A stretch of DNA of 39,647 nucleotides from the NCBI GenBank assembly GCA_900542875.1, contig UQPH01000011.1, positions 1 through 39,647 on the forward strand, written 5' to 3'. Each line of letters begins with the position of its first letter. The first letter of the stretch is position 1. The stretch is from an uncultured Eubacterium sp. GTDB taxonomy: Bacteria > Bacillota > Clostridia > Oscillospirales > Acutalibacteraceae. The notes beneath the pieces were generated by a model. It was not told where the DNA came from, searched no databases, and worked only from the letters and a program-made list of their open reading frames with translations. Made by a program: the position numbers and the translations under genes. Shown in pieces: positions 6,919 to 15,729 of this stretch.

Positions 6919-7551
6919 TTATTTTACTCCGATTTTTTTGCAGTTAAATTCCATGGGACAGCCGTCGCATTTCGGCTTTCTTGCAGGACAGGTGTCTCTG
7001 CCGAATAAAACAATTCTGTGGCAGAAGTCCGAACTTTCCTCTGCCGGAATAAGTTTTTTGAGAGCAAATTCTATCTTTTTCGGGTCTTTTTCGCATACCA
7101 AGCCTATGCGGTTTGCGATTCTTATCATATGCGTGTCTACCACGATTGCCTGCTTGTGATATATGTCACCGACGATTAGGTTGGCTGTTTTTCTGCCGAC
7201 TCCGTTTAGGGTGATGAGGTCGTCTATGCTGTCGGGAACGATTCCGCCGAAACGCTCAAGCACGCCCTTTGCCATATCAATGATTGACTCTGCCTTGCTT
7301 TTATAAAATCCGCAGGAATAGATGATTTTTTCTATATCCTTTACATCAGCCGAGCAGTAGTCATCGAGTGTTTTGTATTTTTCAAAAAGGGCAGGGGTGA
7401 CGAGATTGACTCTTGCGTCGGTGCATTGAGCAGACAGCCTCACTGCAACGAGAAGTTCAAACGGATTTGAATAATTGAGCGAGCATACAGCTTCGGGATA
7501 TTCTTTTTTCAGCACCTCAACTGCGTTTAGAGCTCTCTCTTTTTTCGTCAT
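6919..7551 (-). CDS. nth: Endonuclease III (DNA glycosylase/AP lyase)
   Basis: 210 residues, the usual length for Nth, which removes oxidised pyrimidines and nicks abasic sites in base-excision repair. The helix-hairpin-helix is LNGVGRKTAN (115-124) with catalytic Lys121; Asp139 lies in VVDTH. The [4Fe-4S] loop C-x6-C-x2-C-x5-C is complete (Cys188, 195, 198, 204). I chose the ATG at 7551, which overlaps the rarA stop as ATGA, over one 9 codons upstream, because the family length and translational coupling both favour it. Part of the repair/tRNA cluster queH-rarA-nth. Confidence 0.95.
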   Translation of the reverse strand: MTKKERALNAVEVLKKEYPEAVCSLNYSNPFELLVAVRLSAQCTDARVNLVTPALFEKYKTLDDYCSADVKDIEKIIYSCGFYKSKAESIIDMAKGVLERFGGIVPDSIDDLITLNGVGRKTANLIVGDIYHKQAIVVDTHMIRIANRIGLVCEKDPKKIEFALKKLIPAEESSDFCHRIVLFGRDTCPARKPKCDGCPMEFNCKKIGVK

Positions 7552-8819
7552 AACTTTTTGCCTTTTACCTTTTGCCAATATTCCTTAAATTTCTGTTCGT
7601 TTTTGTTATTGCCGTAGTTGTAATACACGGCGTCTTTTATTTTGTCGGGCAGGTACTGCTGGTCTACCCAGTGATTCGGATATGTGTGGGGGTAGATATA
7701 ATGCTGACCTTTAACCTCGGCATCTTCTCCGTCAAAATGCTTGTTTTGCAAGGCTCTCGGAATTGAGCCGAAATTGCCTTTTTTTACATCTGCTATCGCC
7801 GCATCTATGGCCGCTTCACCGCTGTTTGATTTTGGAGCGGAGGCAACCATTATAACTGCGTCCGCAAGAGGTATTCTTGCTTCGGGCAAGCCTACCATCA
7901 TTGCCGCATCCACGGCAGCCTTGACTATCGGTATAATCTGCGGATATGCAAGACCCACATCTTCGCAAGCACAAACCATAAGCCTCCTGCACGCCGAGGG
8001 CAAATCGCCTGCCTCGAGCAGTCTTGCAAGGTAGTGGAGAGCGGCGTTTACATCAGAGCCTCTCATACTCTTTTGGTATGCGGAAACTATATCGTAATGT
8101 TCATCGCCGTCACGGTCGTATCGCATAGCCGATTTTTGGGTGAGTTCGGATGCGATTTCGGTTGTAATGTATTTTTTGTTATCTTTTGTGGGGGTTGCAA
8201 GATAGCAGTTTTCAACGCTGTTGAGTGCTTTTCTCACATCTCCGCCGCAACCGACGGCAATTTTTTTAACAGCCTCGTCGTCGCAGTCTATTTCTATATT
8301 GTTTTCTTTTGAGAGAAAATCAAAGCCTCTTTTTACGGCAGGGATTATGTCCTCGCTGCTGACTGACTTAAATTCAAACACCGTGCTTCTGGAAAGAATT
8401 GCGGAGTAGACGTAAAAGTACGGATTTTCCGTGGTTGAGGCGATGAGAGTTATTTTTCCGTTTTCTATGTATTCAAGCAGGGATTGTTGCTGCCTTTTGT
8501 TGAAATACTGAATTTCATCGAGATATAAAAGAATTCCGTTAGGCGCCTCGAATGTGTCGAGTTGGGACACTATGTCTCTTATGTCCTGAGTTGAGGCGTT
8601 TGTGCCGTTCAGCTTTCTGAGTGCACGCTTTGTCTTGTTTGCTATGATGGAGGCGACTGTTGTTTTTCCCACTCCCGATGGTCCGTAAAAAATAAGGTTC
8701 GGTATATCGCCGTTTTGTATCATATTGTAAAGTGCTTTGTCAGGGGAAAGGAGATGCCTTTGTCCCACAACCTCGCTCAAATCGGTCGGTCTTATTCTGT
8801 CAGCCAGCGGCTTATTCAT
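7548..8819 (-). CDS. rarA: Replication-associated recombination protein A (AAA ATPase)
   Basis: 423-residue RarA/MgsA (WHIP family), a clamp-loader-like ATPase acting at stalled replication forks. The N-terminus LADRIRPTDLSEVVGQ is typical. Walker A is GPSGVGKTT (46-54), Walker B LLYLDEIQYFNK (97-108), sensor-1 region ASTTENP. The C-terminal tetramerisation region with YPHTYPNHWVDQQYLPD is present. Start is the ATG at 8819, behind AAGGAG, 9 codons inside the longest frame. It overlaps the 3' end of queH by 8 nt and nth by 4 nt, implying translational coupling. Confidence 0.96.
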   Translation of the reverse strand: MNKPLADRIRPTDLSEVVGQRHLLSPDKALYNMIQNGDIPNLIFYGPSGVGKTTVASIIANKTKRALRKLNGTNASTQDIRDIVSQLDTFEAPNGILLYLDEIQYFNKRQQQSLLEYIENGKITLIASTTENPYFYVYSAILSRSTVFEFKSVSSEDIIPAVKRGFDFLSKENNIEIDCDDEAVKKIAVGCGGDVRKALNSVENCYLATPTKDNKKYITTEIASELTQKSAMRYDRDGDEHYDIVSAYQKSMRGSDVNAALHYLARLLEAGDLPSACRRLMVCACEDVGLAYPQIIPIVKAAVDAAMMVGLPEARIPLADAVIMVASAPKSNSGEAAIDAAIADVKKGNFGSIPRALQNKHFDGEDAEVKGQHYIYPHTYPNHWVDQQYLPDKIKDAVYYNYGNNKNEQKFKEYWQKVKGKKL

Positions 8820-9429
8820 TATTGTTCTCCTTTTTTGAAAATACACAGCCGCAGAAGTTTTGACGGTAAAGATTATATTCTCTGCTCAGTTCTATGGAAC
8901 GCTTGTAGCCCTCTTTTTTCTTAAAATCGGAGGGGAGCCATTTTACTCCGTATTTTTCGGCAACCTCTAATCCGATTTCGTTAATTTTTTGGCTGTTTTT
9001 GAGCGGACTTATCGAGAGGGTGGTGCAAAAGTAATCAAAGCCTTGTTCCTTTGCGAGGCGCGCCGATTTTTCCAGTCGCAACTTGTAGCATCGAAAGCAG
9101 CGTTCGCCGCCCTCTTTTGCATCTTCAAAGCCCTTTGCAATCTCTGAAAAGTCGCAGTAGTTGTAATCTCCTTCGACGAGTTTTATTTCGTGCTTTGCGG
9201 GGAGCGAAGCAATAAGACGCTTTTGCTCGCCGAATCTTTTGTCGAATTCCGTTTTGGGAGAAATGTTAGGATTGTAGTAATATACGGTTATGTCAAAGTA
9301 ATTTGACAGGTATTCGAGGGTGTAACTCGAACAGGGTGCACAGCACGAATGAAGAAGCAGGGTGGGCACTCTGCCGTTGAGAGAATCGATTATTTTATCC
9401 AGTTCTTTTTGGTAATTTATTTTGTTCAT
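8812..9429 (-). CDS. queH: Epoxyqueuosine reductase QueH
   Basis: 205-residue QueH (former DUF208), the non-cobalamin enzyme that reduces epoxyqueuosine to queuosine at tRNA wobble position 34. Cysteine motifs of the family are all visible: HSCCAPC (28-33, Cys29/30/33), ERCFRCYKLR with Cys111 and Cys114, and the terminal FCGC (Cys193, Cys195); these bind an Fe-S cluster plus a second metal site. The ATG overlaps the stop of the upstream M23 gene as TGATG, so it is translated from the same message. No other queuosine gene is in the window; salvage from diet or host is possible. Confidence 0.93.
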   Translation of the reverse strand: MNKINYQKELDKIIDSLNGRVPTLLLHSCCAPCSSYTLEYLSNYFDITVYYYNPNISPKTEFDKRFGEQKRLIASLPAKHEIKLVEGDYNYCDFSEIAKGFEDAKEGGERCFRCYKLRLEKSARLAKEQGFDYFCTTLSISPLKNSQKINEIGLEVAEKYGVKWLPSDFKKKEGYKRSIELSREYNLYRQNFCGCVFSKKENNNE

Positions 9430-10838
9430 CAGCTTAAATAATATGCAGGATTGACGGGTGTGCCGTCCATTCTTATTTCAAAGTGGCAGTGTGGGCCGGT
9501 AGAATTTCCCGTTGAGCCTGCGTATGCGATTACCTGACCTTTTTTGACGGTTTGCCCCGCGCTGACCAGACGAGTCGAATTATGTGCGTAAAGGGTAACT
9601 ATCTTTCTGCCCTTTGCGTCTGTACCGTGGTAAATCATAATGTATCTGCCGTAGGAGGCATAGTTGCCCTTTGAGTTGCGGATATCCTCGGATCTTATTA
9701 CAATGCCTTTTTGTGCGGCACAGACATTACTGCCCTGAGCGACAGGGAAGTCGATACCTGTATGACCTCTGTACGAGCCGAAAGTTTCTGATGTTCTGTG
9801 AGATGAAGTAGGATAACTTAAATTAAGAACTCCGTTATTCATTACATACAAGTCGGAATCTCCGCTGTTATAGTGTGCATCGCCCTTGTTTATTCCGGAT
9901 GAGTCGGCAGTGGTTACCTCTTCGGGCGTTTTAAGTCCGCTTAAAAGGTCGTCAATTTCCTTATCCACCCTTTTTATGAGTTCCTCGTCCTCGTATTTAT
10001 ATTCGGTATACATTTGCGTTTGTGCCGTATACTGTGCAAGGAGGGAATCGCTCTCCGCTCTGTCGGTGGCGAGTGTGATTTTCTTTGACGCTATTTCACT
10101 CTGGTTTGCCTCAATGCTCTTTTGTTGGGCGAGAAGTTCCTTTTGCTTTTCGTCGAGGGTGGATTTGTCTGTTTCAAGCGTGTTTTTTTGGTTTAATATT
10201 TCCTCGTTTTGCGCCGAGATTTCGTCAATTTTTTTATTAACTTCATTCAGCAGAGCCGTGTCCGTTTTTGACACAGCCTTTATCATTTCGTATCTGCTGA
10301 AAAGTTGGCTTATATCCTTGCTTGTGAGAAGTGCAACGATAACGCTTCCCGAGCCCGATACATACATTGCTCTCATTCTCAGGCAGTAGGCGTTATAGGT
10401 GGTTTCAAACGAATCATAAAGTTTGTCGAGTTTTTTTGAGGCGTCATCAAAGGCACTCTGCACCGTCTCGATTTGCGTGGTTAAATCGTTTATTTCGGCG
10501 GTGAGTGCATCAACCTTTTCCGTTGCGTCTTTTACCTGCGTGTCGAGCAAGGTTAAATCCTCGTTTAAGTATCCGATTTTTTCATCGAGTGCGTTTATGT
10601 ATTCTGCCGTCACCTTTTGCTCGGCAGAAAATTTAGAAAGTTTTTCTTCGCTGTCCTTGAGTTTTTGTGCCAAATCGGCTTTTTGGTCGTTTAGCATCTT
10701 TTCCGCTTCTTCTTTTGAAACGGTTGTTGACGGCTCGGTGGTTGTTTCGTCCTCGGCGTATGCTACTGCCGTGGCGGAGGTCATCGCTATTATCACCGAA
10801 AATAAAACAGCGAGTGCTTTTTTTAGGTTTGAGTTCAA
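9429..10838 (-). CDS. Secreted coiled-coil M23 peptidase, PcsB/EnvC-like (third copy)
   Basis: 469 residues: signal peptide (about 1-28, ending AVAYA), a long coiled-coil region (about 40-280) of the PcsB/EnvC type, a linker and a C-terminal LytM/M23 metallopeptidase domain. Zinc ligands are the His and Asp of GHTGIDFP and the HCHFEIR motif near the end. Such proteins cleave peptide cross-bridges of peptidoglycan and are switched by FtsEX through the coiled coil. The start is a TTG at 10838 with GAGGT 8 nt upstream; it is needed for the basic N-region of the signal. It follows the second copy by 28 bp and is coupled to queH. A paralogue of the genes at 10867 and 12448. Confidence 0.9.
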   Translation of the reverse strand: MNSNLKKALAVLFSVIIAMTSATAVAYAEDETTTEPSTTVSKEEAEKMLNDQKADLAQKLKDSEEKLSKFSAEQKVTAEYINALDEKIGYLNEDLTLLDTQVKDATEKVDALTAEINDLTTQIETVQSAFDDASKKLDKLYDSFETTYNAYCLRMRAMYVSGSGSVIVALLTSKDISQLFSRYEMIKAVSKTDTALLNEVNKKIDEISAQNEEILNQKNTLETDKSTLDEKQKELLAQQKSIEANQSEIASKKITLATDRAESDSLLAQYTAQTQMYTEYKYEDEELIKRVDKEIDDLLSGLKTPEEVTTADSSGINKGDAHYNSGDSDLYVMNNGVLNLSYPTSSHRTSETFGSYRGHTGIDFPVAQGSNVCAAQKGIVIRSEDIRNSKGNYASYGRYIMIYHGTDAKGRKIVTLYAHNSTRLVSAGQTVKKGQVIAYAGSTGNSTGPHCHFEIRMDGTPVNPAYYLS

Positions 10839-10866
10839 TTTAGTTTACCTCTTTAGATATGTGCTG

Positions 10867-12276
10867 TTACGGCAAGTAATATGCCGGATTTACTGCGTAA
10901 CTCTGTGACGAGCCGCCGACTCTGACCTCAAAGTGGAGATGAGGTCCTGTTGAGTTTCCTGTGCTGCCGCTTGCGGCAATCTGCTCTCCCTTGCTCACAT
11001 AGTTGCCTTCGGAAACATATCGGGCGTTGTTGTGTGCATAGAGAGTATATACGGTTTTTCCGCTTTTGTTAGGCTTATCGTGACGGATTACTATATATCT
11101 GCCGTAGCTGCAATATCCGCCGCCGTGATATGATTTGCCGCAGGTTTTGCGGTTGCAGGTGATGTCTCGGGAGATGATAACCGTACCGCTTTCGGCGGCA
11201 ACTATTTTTTGGTTTACATTTCCGCCGGTTGAAAAATCACAGCCGGTATGACCGTAATATTCTCCGAAGCCGCAGGTTATGCTTTTGTAACTCGGGCACG
11301 GATAGGTCATAGAGATATATCTTGAAGTGCTTGACGGTTTAGTTGTGGTGGTAGTTGTTGTATTGTTATTTCCCGAGTCACTCGGCTTTGTGGTCGTAGT
11401 TGTGGTTTCGGGATATTTTTTGTCCTGATCGGCAATGAGTTTGTCAAGGGCATCAATATCTGCTTGAGTCAGTTCGTGGTATTCGGTATATATTCCTTTT
11501 TCTTTTCCGATTTTATCGAGCGTTTTATTTGCTTCTTTCTTCTGTGACTCAATGGTTTCGCTCTTTGATTTCATTTCTTTTTGTTTATCTGCAAGATTTA
11601 CCTTTTGCACCTTGAGGTTTGCTGTGTCGGAAATGAGAATGTTTTGAGTCTTTGATAAATCTTCCTGCTTTTGCTTAAGTTCGTTTTGTGTTTTTATGAT
11701 GGCGTCGCATTCGGATTTAACTTTCTTCATCAGTTTGTTGTCTCTGCGGGTGACAGACGCTACCATTTCCATTCTCGTTAAGAGGTTTGAAAGTGAGTCG
11801 CTGTCGAGCATAAAGGTCAAAACGCTCTCCAAATTACCGCTGACATAGAGTGCTCTCATACGCTTTGAGTAGCCGACATAGGTTTCGTTGAATTCTGCTT
11901 GAAGTTTGTCTGCGTCTTTTTCGAGCGAGGAGATGTCATCTTGCGTTTGAGCAAGAGTGAGCTCGTTGTTTTCTATACTGCTCTCGAGTTTTTCTACCTT
12001 GTCATTTGTATCCTTTGCCTCTTGCTCGGCGAGGGAATATTGCTTTTCAAGATAGTTCAGCCTTTCATTGAGAGCGTTCACATAATCCATGGTGTCGGAG
12101 CCTTGTTTCTCCAAATCGGCAATTTTTGCATCGATTTGGTCGAGTTTTTCCTGAAGCTGTGCTCTGTCATCTTCCTGAGAAGCGTTGACAACAGATGCAC
12201 CGCCGAAAGTAAAGCACGAAAAAATCAGACAAACGCTGAGAAATACAGAGAAAAATTGCTTAATTGACTTTTTCAT
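10867..12276 (-). CDS. Secreted coiled-coil M23 peptidase with Thr-rich linker and extra cysteines (second copy)
   Basis: 469 residues from the ATG at 12276 (GGAGG 9 nt upstream; a longer frame exists but would bury the signal peptide). Layout: signal peptide to about residue 33, coiled coil, a threonine-rich linker with runs TTTTT and KPS, then the M23 domain with GHTGCDFS and HLHFEVR as zinc motifs. Unlike its two neighbours the catalytic domain carries an insertion with Cys/Gly (codons at about 11104-11162, e.g. NRKTCGKSYHGGGYC) and further Cys at SITCGFG and TGCDF, perhaps disulfides. It has its own promoter and starts the run M23-M23-queH-rarA-nth-aroK-like. Confidence 0.9.
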   Translation of the reverse strand: MKKSIKQFFSVFLSVCLIFSCFTFGGASVVNASQEDDRAQLQEKLDQIDAKIADLEKQGSDTMDYVNALNERLNYLEKQYSLAEQEAKDTNDKVEKLESSIENNELTLAQTQDDISSLEKDADKLQAEFNETYVGYSKRMRALYVSGNLESVLTFMLDSDSLSNLLTRMEMVASVTRRDNKLMKKVKSECDAIIKTQNELKQKQEDLSKTQNILISDTANLKVQKVNLADKQKEMKSKSETIESQKKEANKTLDKIGKEKGIYTEYHELTQADIDALDKLIADQDKKYPETTTTTTKPSDSGNNNTTTTTTTKPSSTSRYISMTYPCPSYKSITCGFGEYYGHTGCDFSTGGNVNQKIVAAESGTVIISRDITCNRKTCGKSYHGGGYCSYGRYIVIRHDKPNKSGKTVYTLYAHNNARYVSEGNYVSKGEQIAASGSTGNSTGPHLHFEVRVGGSSQSYAVNPAYYLP

Positions 12277-12311
12277 ACTAAATCGCCTCCATATATTCTT
12301 ACTCGCAGTAT

Positions 12312-12340
12312 ATTTTACCACATTTATTATTATAAGTAAA
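12312..12340 (-). promoter_or_regulatory. Promoter of the second M23 gene
   Basis: TTTACT (12335-12340), 17-bp spacer, TAAAAT (12312-12317) on the minus strand, about 35 nt before the ATG at 12276. It lies after the terminator of the ftsEX-pcsB operon, so the six downstream genes form a separate unit. Confidence 0.5.
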
Positions 12341-12386
12341 ATAAAAATTATGTATTTTTTATAATGTTTACAATTTTATTTAACAA

Positions 12387-12418
12387 AAAATGCCACGGTG
12401 ATTATTCCGTAGCATTTT
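12387..12418 (-). terminator. Terminator of the ftsE-ftsX-pcsB operon
   Basis: AAAATGCCACGG (12387-12398) pairs with CCGTAGCATTTT (12407-12418) with one mismatch; the T tail follows on the minus strand. It lies about 30 nt after the pcsB stop. Confidence 0.8.
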
Positions 12419-12447
12419 TGACTGTATTTGATTAGTTATGCATATGT

Positions 12448-13701
12448 TTATAGGTAGTTCATAGGGTTAACCTGATTACCGTTAATTCTTACCTCAAAGT
12501 GGCAGTGCGGTCCGGTTGAGTTTCCGGTGCTGCCGCTTGCGGCGATAACCTGACCCTTGTTTACGTGATCGCCCACTCCTACATAAAGTGTAGTATTATG
12601 CGCATAAAGGGGAGACAAGCCGTTGCCGTGGTCGATTACGAGATAATGACCGTAACTGTAGTTAAGATTTTTTGCGATAATTACGGTACCCGAAGCCGCC
12701 GCATATACATTTGAACCTGACGCAACAGGGAAGTCTACGCCGCCGTGCCAACCGCCGCCGGAATATGTAGGAAAGCCTGCCGAGATTCTTCTTGAGTCTG
12801 TCGGATAGCCCAGTGAACCGTTACCGTGTGAGCCACCGTTTCCGGTTGAACCGCTCATAGAGCCGGTGCTGTGCGAACCGCTGCTGCTTGCCGCCTGCTG
12901 CTGTCTGCGGATTTCGGCAGCAATTTTCTGCATTTCATCAGAATTGTTTGACATAGTTTCTTGATATTCACGGATGTTTTTATTAATGTTTTTCATCGCC
13001 TCGTTAGCCTTAGCCATCTCGGAATCAAGTTCCGATTTAGAAGAATTTACCTCGCTGATATTTTGCTCGAGTTCTTTCTTTTGGCTTTCGAGTTTTGTCT
13101 TGTTGTCTTCAAGTTCAACCTTTTTCTTTTGCAGGGATGCCTTGTCCTTTTCTATTTCCTGCATCTTCTTTGTGAGTTCGTTAAGGGTTTGGTTATCCTT
13201 ACGGGATACCGATTTAATCATTTCGCTTCTTGTGAGAATCGAACTGATGTCCGAACTTGTGAGAAGAACCTCAAGGTTGCTCGCCTGACCCGAAACATAC
13301 ATGGCTCTCAGACGCTGACAGTATTCGTTGAATATCTTGTCGTACTCCGCCTGCTTAGCGGCAATTTCGTCCTGAATACGCTTCATCTCCGCTTCGGTTT
13401 CGTCCATCTGAGTTTTTATATCGCTGATGCTTTTTTCAAGGTCGCTCTTTTGTGATTCCAAGGCTTTGATTTGGTCTTTGAGCACCTGAATTTTTTTATC
13501 GAGAGCCGCAATATATTCGTCTGTATTGCTCTTATCCTTTGAGAGAGAATCGATTTCTTTCTGCGCTTCTGCATTCGCCTGTCTGAGTCGGTTAAGGTCG
13601 GACTGTGTGTAACTTTTTGCATAAGCTGAAAATGAAGTGCCCGCAATGCTGAATACAAAAATCACGGACAAAACTAATGATAATAATCTCTTAAATCGCA
13701 C
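12448..13701 (-). CDS. pcsB: PcsB-like cell-wall hydrolase of the FtsEX system (first copy)
   Basis: 417 residues: signal peptide (1-28, ...FSAYA), a coiled coil (about 30-255) rich in Lys/Glu/Gln, a Gly/Ser linker (about 262-295), and a LytM/M23 domain with HGGVDFP and HCHFEVR supplying the zinc ligands. Being translated directly after ftsX, it is the best candidate for the hydrolase gated by FtsEX during septal peptidoglycan splitting. The start is a GTG at 13701 that overlaps the ftsX 3' end by 11 nt; the ribosome site (AAGG at 11 nt) is weak, which suggests coupling to ftsX. The catalytic domain is LytM/M23; streptococcal PcsB uses CHAP instead, so the symbol denotes position and coiled-coil type. 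Confidence 0.88.
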   Translation of the reverse strand: MRFKRLLSLVLSVIFVFSIAGTSFSAYAKSYTQSDLNRLRQANAEAQKEIDSLSKDKSNTDEYIAALDKKIQVLKDQIKALESQKSDLEKSISDIKTQMDETEAEMKRIQDEIAAKQAEYDKIFNEYCQRLRAMYVSGQASNLEVLLTSSDISSILTRSEMIKSVSRKDNQTLNELTKKMQEIEKDKASLQKKKVELEDNKTKLESQKKELEQNISEVNSSKSELDSEMAKANEAMKNINKNIREYQETMSNNSDEMQKIAAEIRRQQQAASSSGSHSTGSMSGSTGNGGSHGNGSLGYPTDSRRISAGFPTYSGGGWHGGVDFPVASGSNVYAAASGTVIIAKNLNYSYGHYLVIDHGNGLSPLYAHNTTLYVGVGDHVNKGQVIAASGSTGNSTGPHCHFEVRINGNQVNPMNYL

Positions 13702-14659
13702 TTATCTCACTGCCTTCCTTATTCAAATATTTTCTCATCGTGATGAGCGAACCGCCTACGCCGCTTAAGATACCTATTGCTACGAAAACGCCGAGCATAA
13801 TAAGCGCATATTTATTAAATTCGAGCGGAACGAGACCTATCGACGAGAATACATCGCCCAATCTGCTGACTGCCAGTTCGTAAATTCCCCAAACAGCACC
13901 GAGCGAGATAACGCCCGAAACGATACCAAGAATAACACCCTCGACAACGAACGGAAGCTGAACGAAACTGTTTGTTGCGCCTACGCTTTTCATAATGCTG
14001 ATTTCGAGTCGGCGTGAGTAAACGGTAAGTTTGATTGTGTTTGAAATGATAAACAACGAAATTACAAACAACACGGCGATAATTACAATCGCAATTACGC
14101 TTATGCCTCGTGATAGGGTGTCGAGTTTCTTTGCAAGGTCGGTGTTTTGACGCACGGTATATATGTTATCGAGTTCTTTGATTTCATCTACCGTTTGGTT
14201 AAACTGCGACAAATCTTTTACCGTAACTTTATAGGCATTGGGAAGTGGAATTTTGTCCGTTTCTTCCTTGAACAGTTCAGCCTGAGCGTCCTCCATGGTG
14301 GCAAGTTGCTCATCCCATGCTTCCTCTTTTGACACGAATTCGACATTTTCGACATTGCTCATTGCTCTGAGTTCGTCGCCCATTTTGTCTATATCCTCTT
14401 GGGTGATGGAGGAGTCGATATCCAGAGAGTCGCTCTCGTTGCTTTCGGCGAGGGTCTTGTCTCCGATATATACCATAATTACATTTTCGGCTTCGATTTT
14501 ATTTACTAGTGATTCTATATTGAGGAAAATCATTGAAGCGGAGCCGATGATTACCAGACAACTGAGCAGAACGCAGATTGATGCTATCGACATCATACGG
14601 TTTGTCCAGGTGTTTCTAAAGCCCTCTTTGATAAGGTATCTAAAGCTTGATCCCGACAT
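13691..14659 (-). CDS. ftsX: Cell-division ABC transporter permease FtsX
   Basis: 322 residues with the FtsX layout: cytoplasmic start (FRYLIKEGFRNTWTNRMMS), membrane segment at about 24-46, a large extracellular loop (about 47-180) that contacts the cell-wall hydrolase, then three further membrane segments (about 186-210, 236-258, 287-309). It converts ATP hydrolysis by FtsE into a conformational signal for PcsB-type hydrolases. The ATG overlaps the ftsE stop (TAATG). Immediately followed by the pcsB gene, with overlap. Confidence 0.95.
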   Translation of the reverse strand: MSGSSFRYLIKEGFRNTWTNRMMSIASICVLLSCLVIIGSASMIFLNIESLVNKIEAENVIMVYIGDKTLAESNESDSLDIDSSITQEDIDKMGDELRAMSNVENVEFVSKEEAWDEQLATMEDAQAELFKEETDKIPLPNAYKVTVKDLSQFNQTVDEIKELDNIYTVRQNTDLAKKLDTLSRGISVIAIVIIAVLFVISLFIISNTIKLTVYSRRLEISIMKSVGATNSFVQLPFVVEGVILGIVSGVISLGAVWGIYELAVSRLGDVFSSIGLVPLEFNKYALIMLGVFVAIGILSGVGGSLITMRKYLNKEGSEISAI

Positions 14660-15519
14660 TACTGCTCACCTCCGTTTGCTAAATCGTTGAGGTCAACCTC
14701 ACCGTCATTATTTTCTTTTTCGGATGAAACGGAATCTTCGAGATTGTCAAAAACCTCTGTAATATTTTCCTGTTTAACGTCCTCTTCGTAGTAATACATA
14801 GCGGCGGGAGCCTTTTTGTTAATTTCCTTTGCATTAAACTTTGCAAAAGTCGGGTCGGGTGTATCGGATACAACCTTGCCGTGCTGAATAACTATAACTC
14901 TTCTTTGGAATGTGCGAACAAGATCGTGTTCGTGGGTTACCATTACAACCGTTGTGCCGCTGTTATTAATTTTTGTTAAAAGGTCTACAATTTCGTGGCT
15001 CATTTCGGGGTCTACATTACCGGTAGGCTCGTCCGCAATTATAAGTTTCGGGTTGTTTACCAGTGCTCTTGCGAGCGAAACTCTCTGCTGTTCGCCGCCC
15101 GACAGTTCGTTCGGCATCGACCTTGCCTTTTCGCTGAGGCCTACAAGTTGGAGAATGTATGGAACTCTCTTTCTGATTTCCTTTTCGCCCGTGCCGATAA
15201 CACGCATTGCAAACGCAACATTATCGAAAACGGTCATTTTCGGTATGATTCTGAAATCTTGGAAAACTATTCCCATGGTTCTTCTGTAATAAGGAACCTG
15301 CTTCTTTTTCATGGTGGCTGAAGAATAGCCGTTTACTATTACTTCGCCTTCGGTGGGCTTTTCCTCGTGCATAATAAGTTTCAGAAATGTACTTTTACCT
15401 GCACCGGAAGAGCCGACAACAAATACAAACTCTCCGTCCTCGATTTTTATATTAACCTTTTCAAGGGCGTGGGTGTCGTTGCTGTCATATATTTTTGTGA
15501 CATCCTTAAATTCTATCAC
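14659..15519 (-). CDS. ftsE: Cell-division ATP-binding protein FtsE with long C-terminal tail
   Basis: 286 residues from a GTG at 15519 that has GGAG 8 nt upstream and gives the usual (M)IEFKDVTKIY start; a TTG 6 codons earlier is less likely because it lies upstream of the ribosome site. ABC motifs: Walker A GSSGAGKST (36-44), Q-loop VFQDFR, signature LSGGEQQR (139-146), Walker B LIIADEPT (159-166), H-loop THEHD. FtsE is usually about 228 residues; this one has a roughly 60-residue acidic, low-complexity tail (about 225-286). First gene of ftsE-ftsX-pcsB. Confidence 0.96.
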   Translation of the reverse strand: MIEFKDVTKIYDSNDTHALEKVNIKIEDGEFVFVVGSSGAGKSTFLKLIMHEEKPTEGEVIVNGYSSATMKKKQVPYYRRTMGIVFQDFRIIPKMTVFDNVAFAMRVIGTGEKEIRKRVPYILQLVGLSEKARSMPNELSGGEQQRVSLARALVNNPKLIIADEPTGNVDPEMSHEIVDLLTKINNSGTTVVMVTHEHDLVRTFQRRVIVIQHGKVVSDTPDPTFAKFNAKEINKKAPAAMYYYEEDVKQENITEVFDNLEDSVSSEKENNDGEVDLNDLANGGEQ

Positions 15520-15582
15520 GACAATTACTCCTATCAAAATTCATCTGATTTTATAATATGACTATATGCCATACTTATTGAT

Positions 15583-15611
15583 ATAATATAACATATCGAC
15601 GATTATATCAA
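15583..15611 (-). promoter_or_regulatory. Promoter of the ftsE operon
   Basis: TTGATA (15606-15611), 17-bp spacer, TATTAT (15583-15588) on the minus strand, about 64 nt before the ftsE GTG. Confidence 0.6.
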
Positions 15612-15678
15612 GTCTTTTGCGTAATTTTTTTGTAAATTTTGTTACAGATATGTAAACATTTTAGGACGAAAAAAGGCG

Positions 15679-15719
15679 AAAAAACCGCCCCTCAATGCGA
15701 TGTTCGCAATTTGGGACGG
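15679..15719 (-). terminator. Terminator of the MFS / anchored-protein operon
   Basis: CCGTCCC and GGGGCGG arms (minus strand; 15713-15719 with 15685-15691, one G-T pair) enclose an inner TGCGA/TCGCA stem and are followed by TTTTTT. Confidence 0.8.
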
Positions 15720-15729
15720 TAAAAAATAT

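Noticed and set aside
12448..13701. CHAP-type PcsB as in streptococci
   Set aside because: The catalytic motifs (HGGVD, HCHFEVR) are those of an M23/LytM metallopeptidase, not CHAP.
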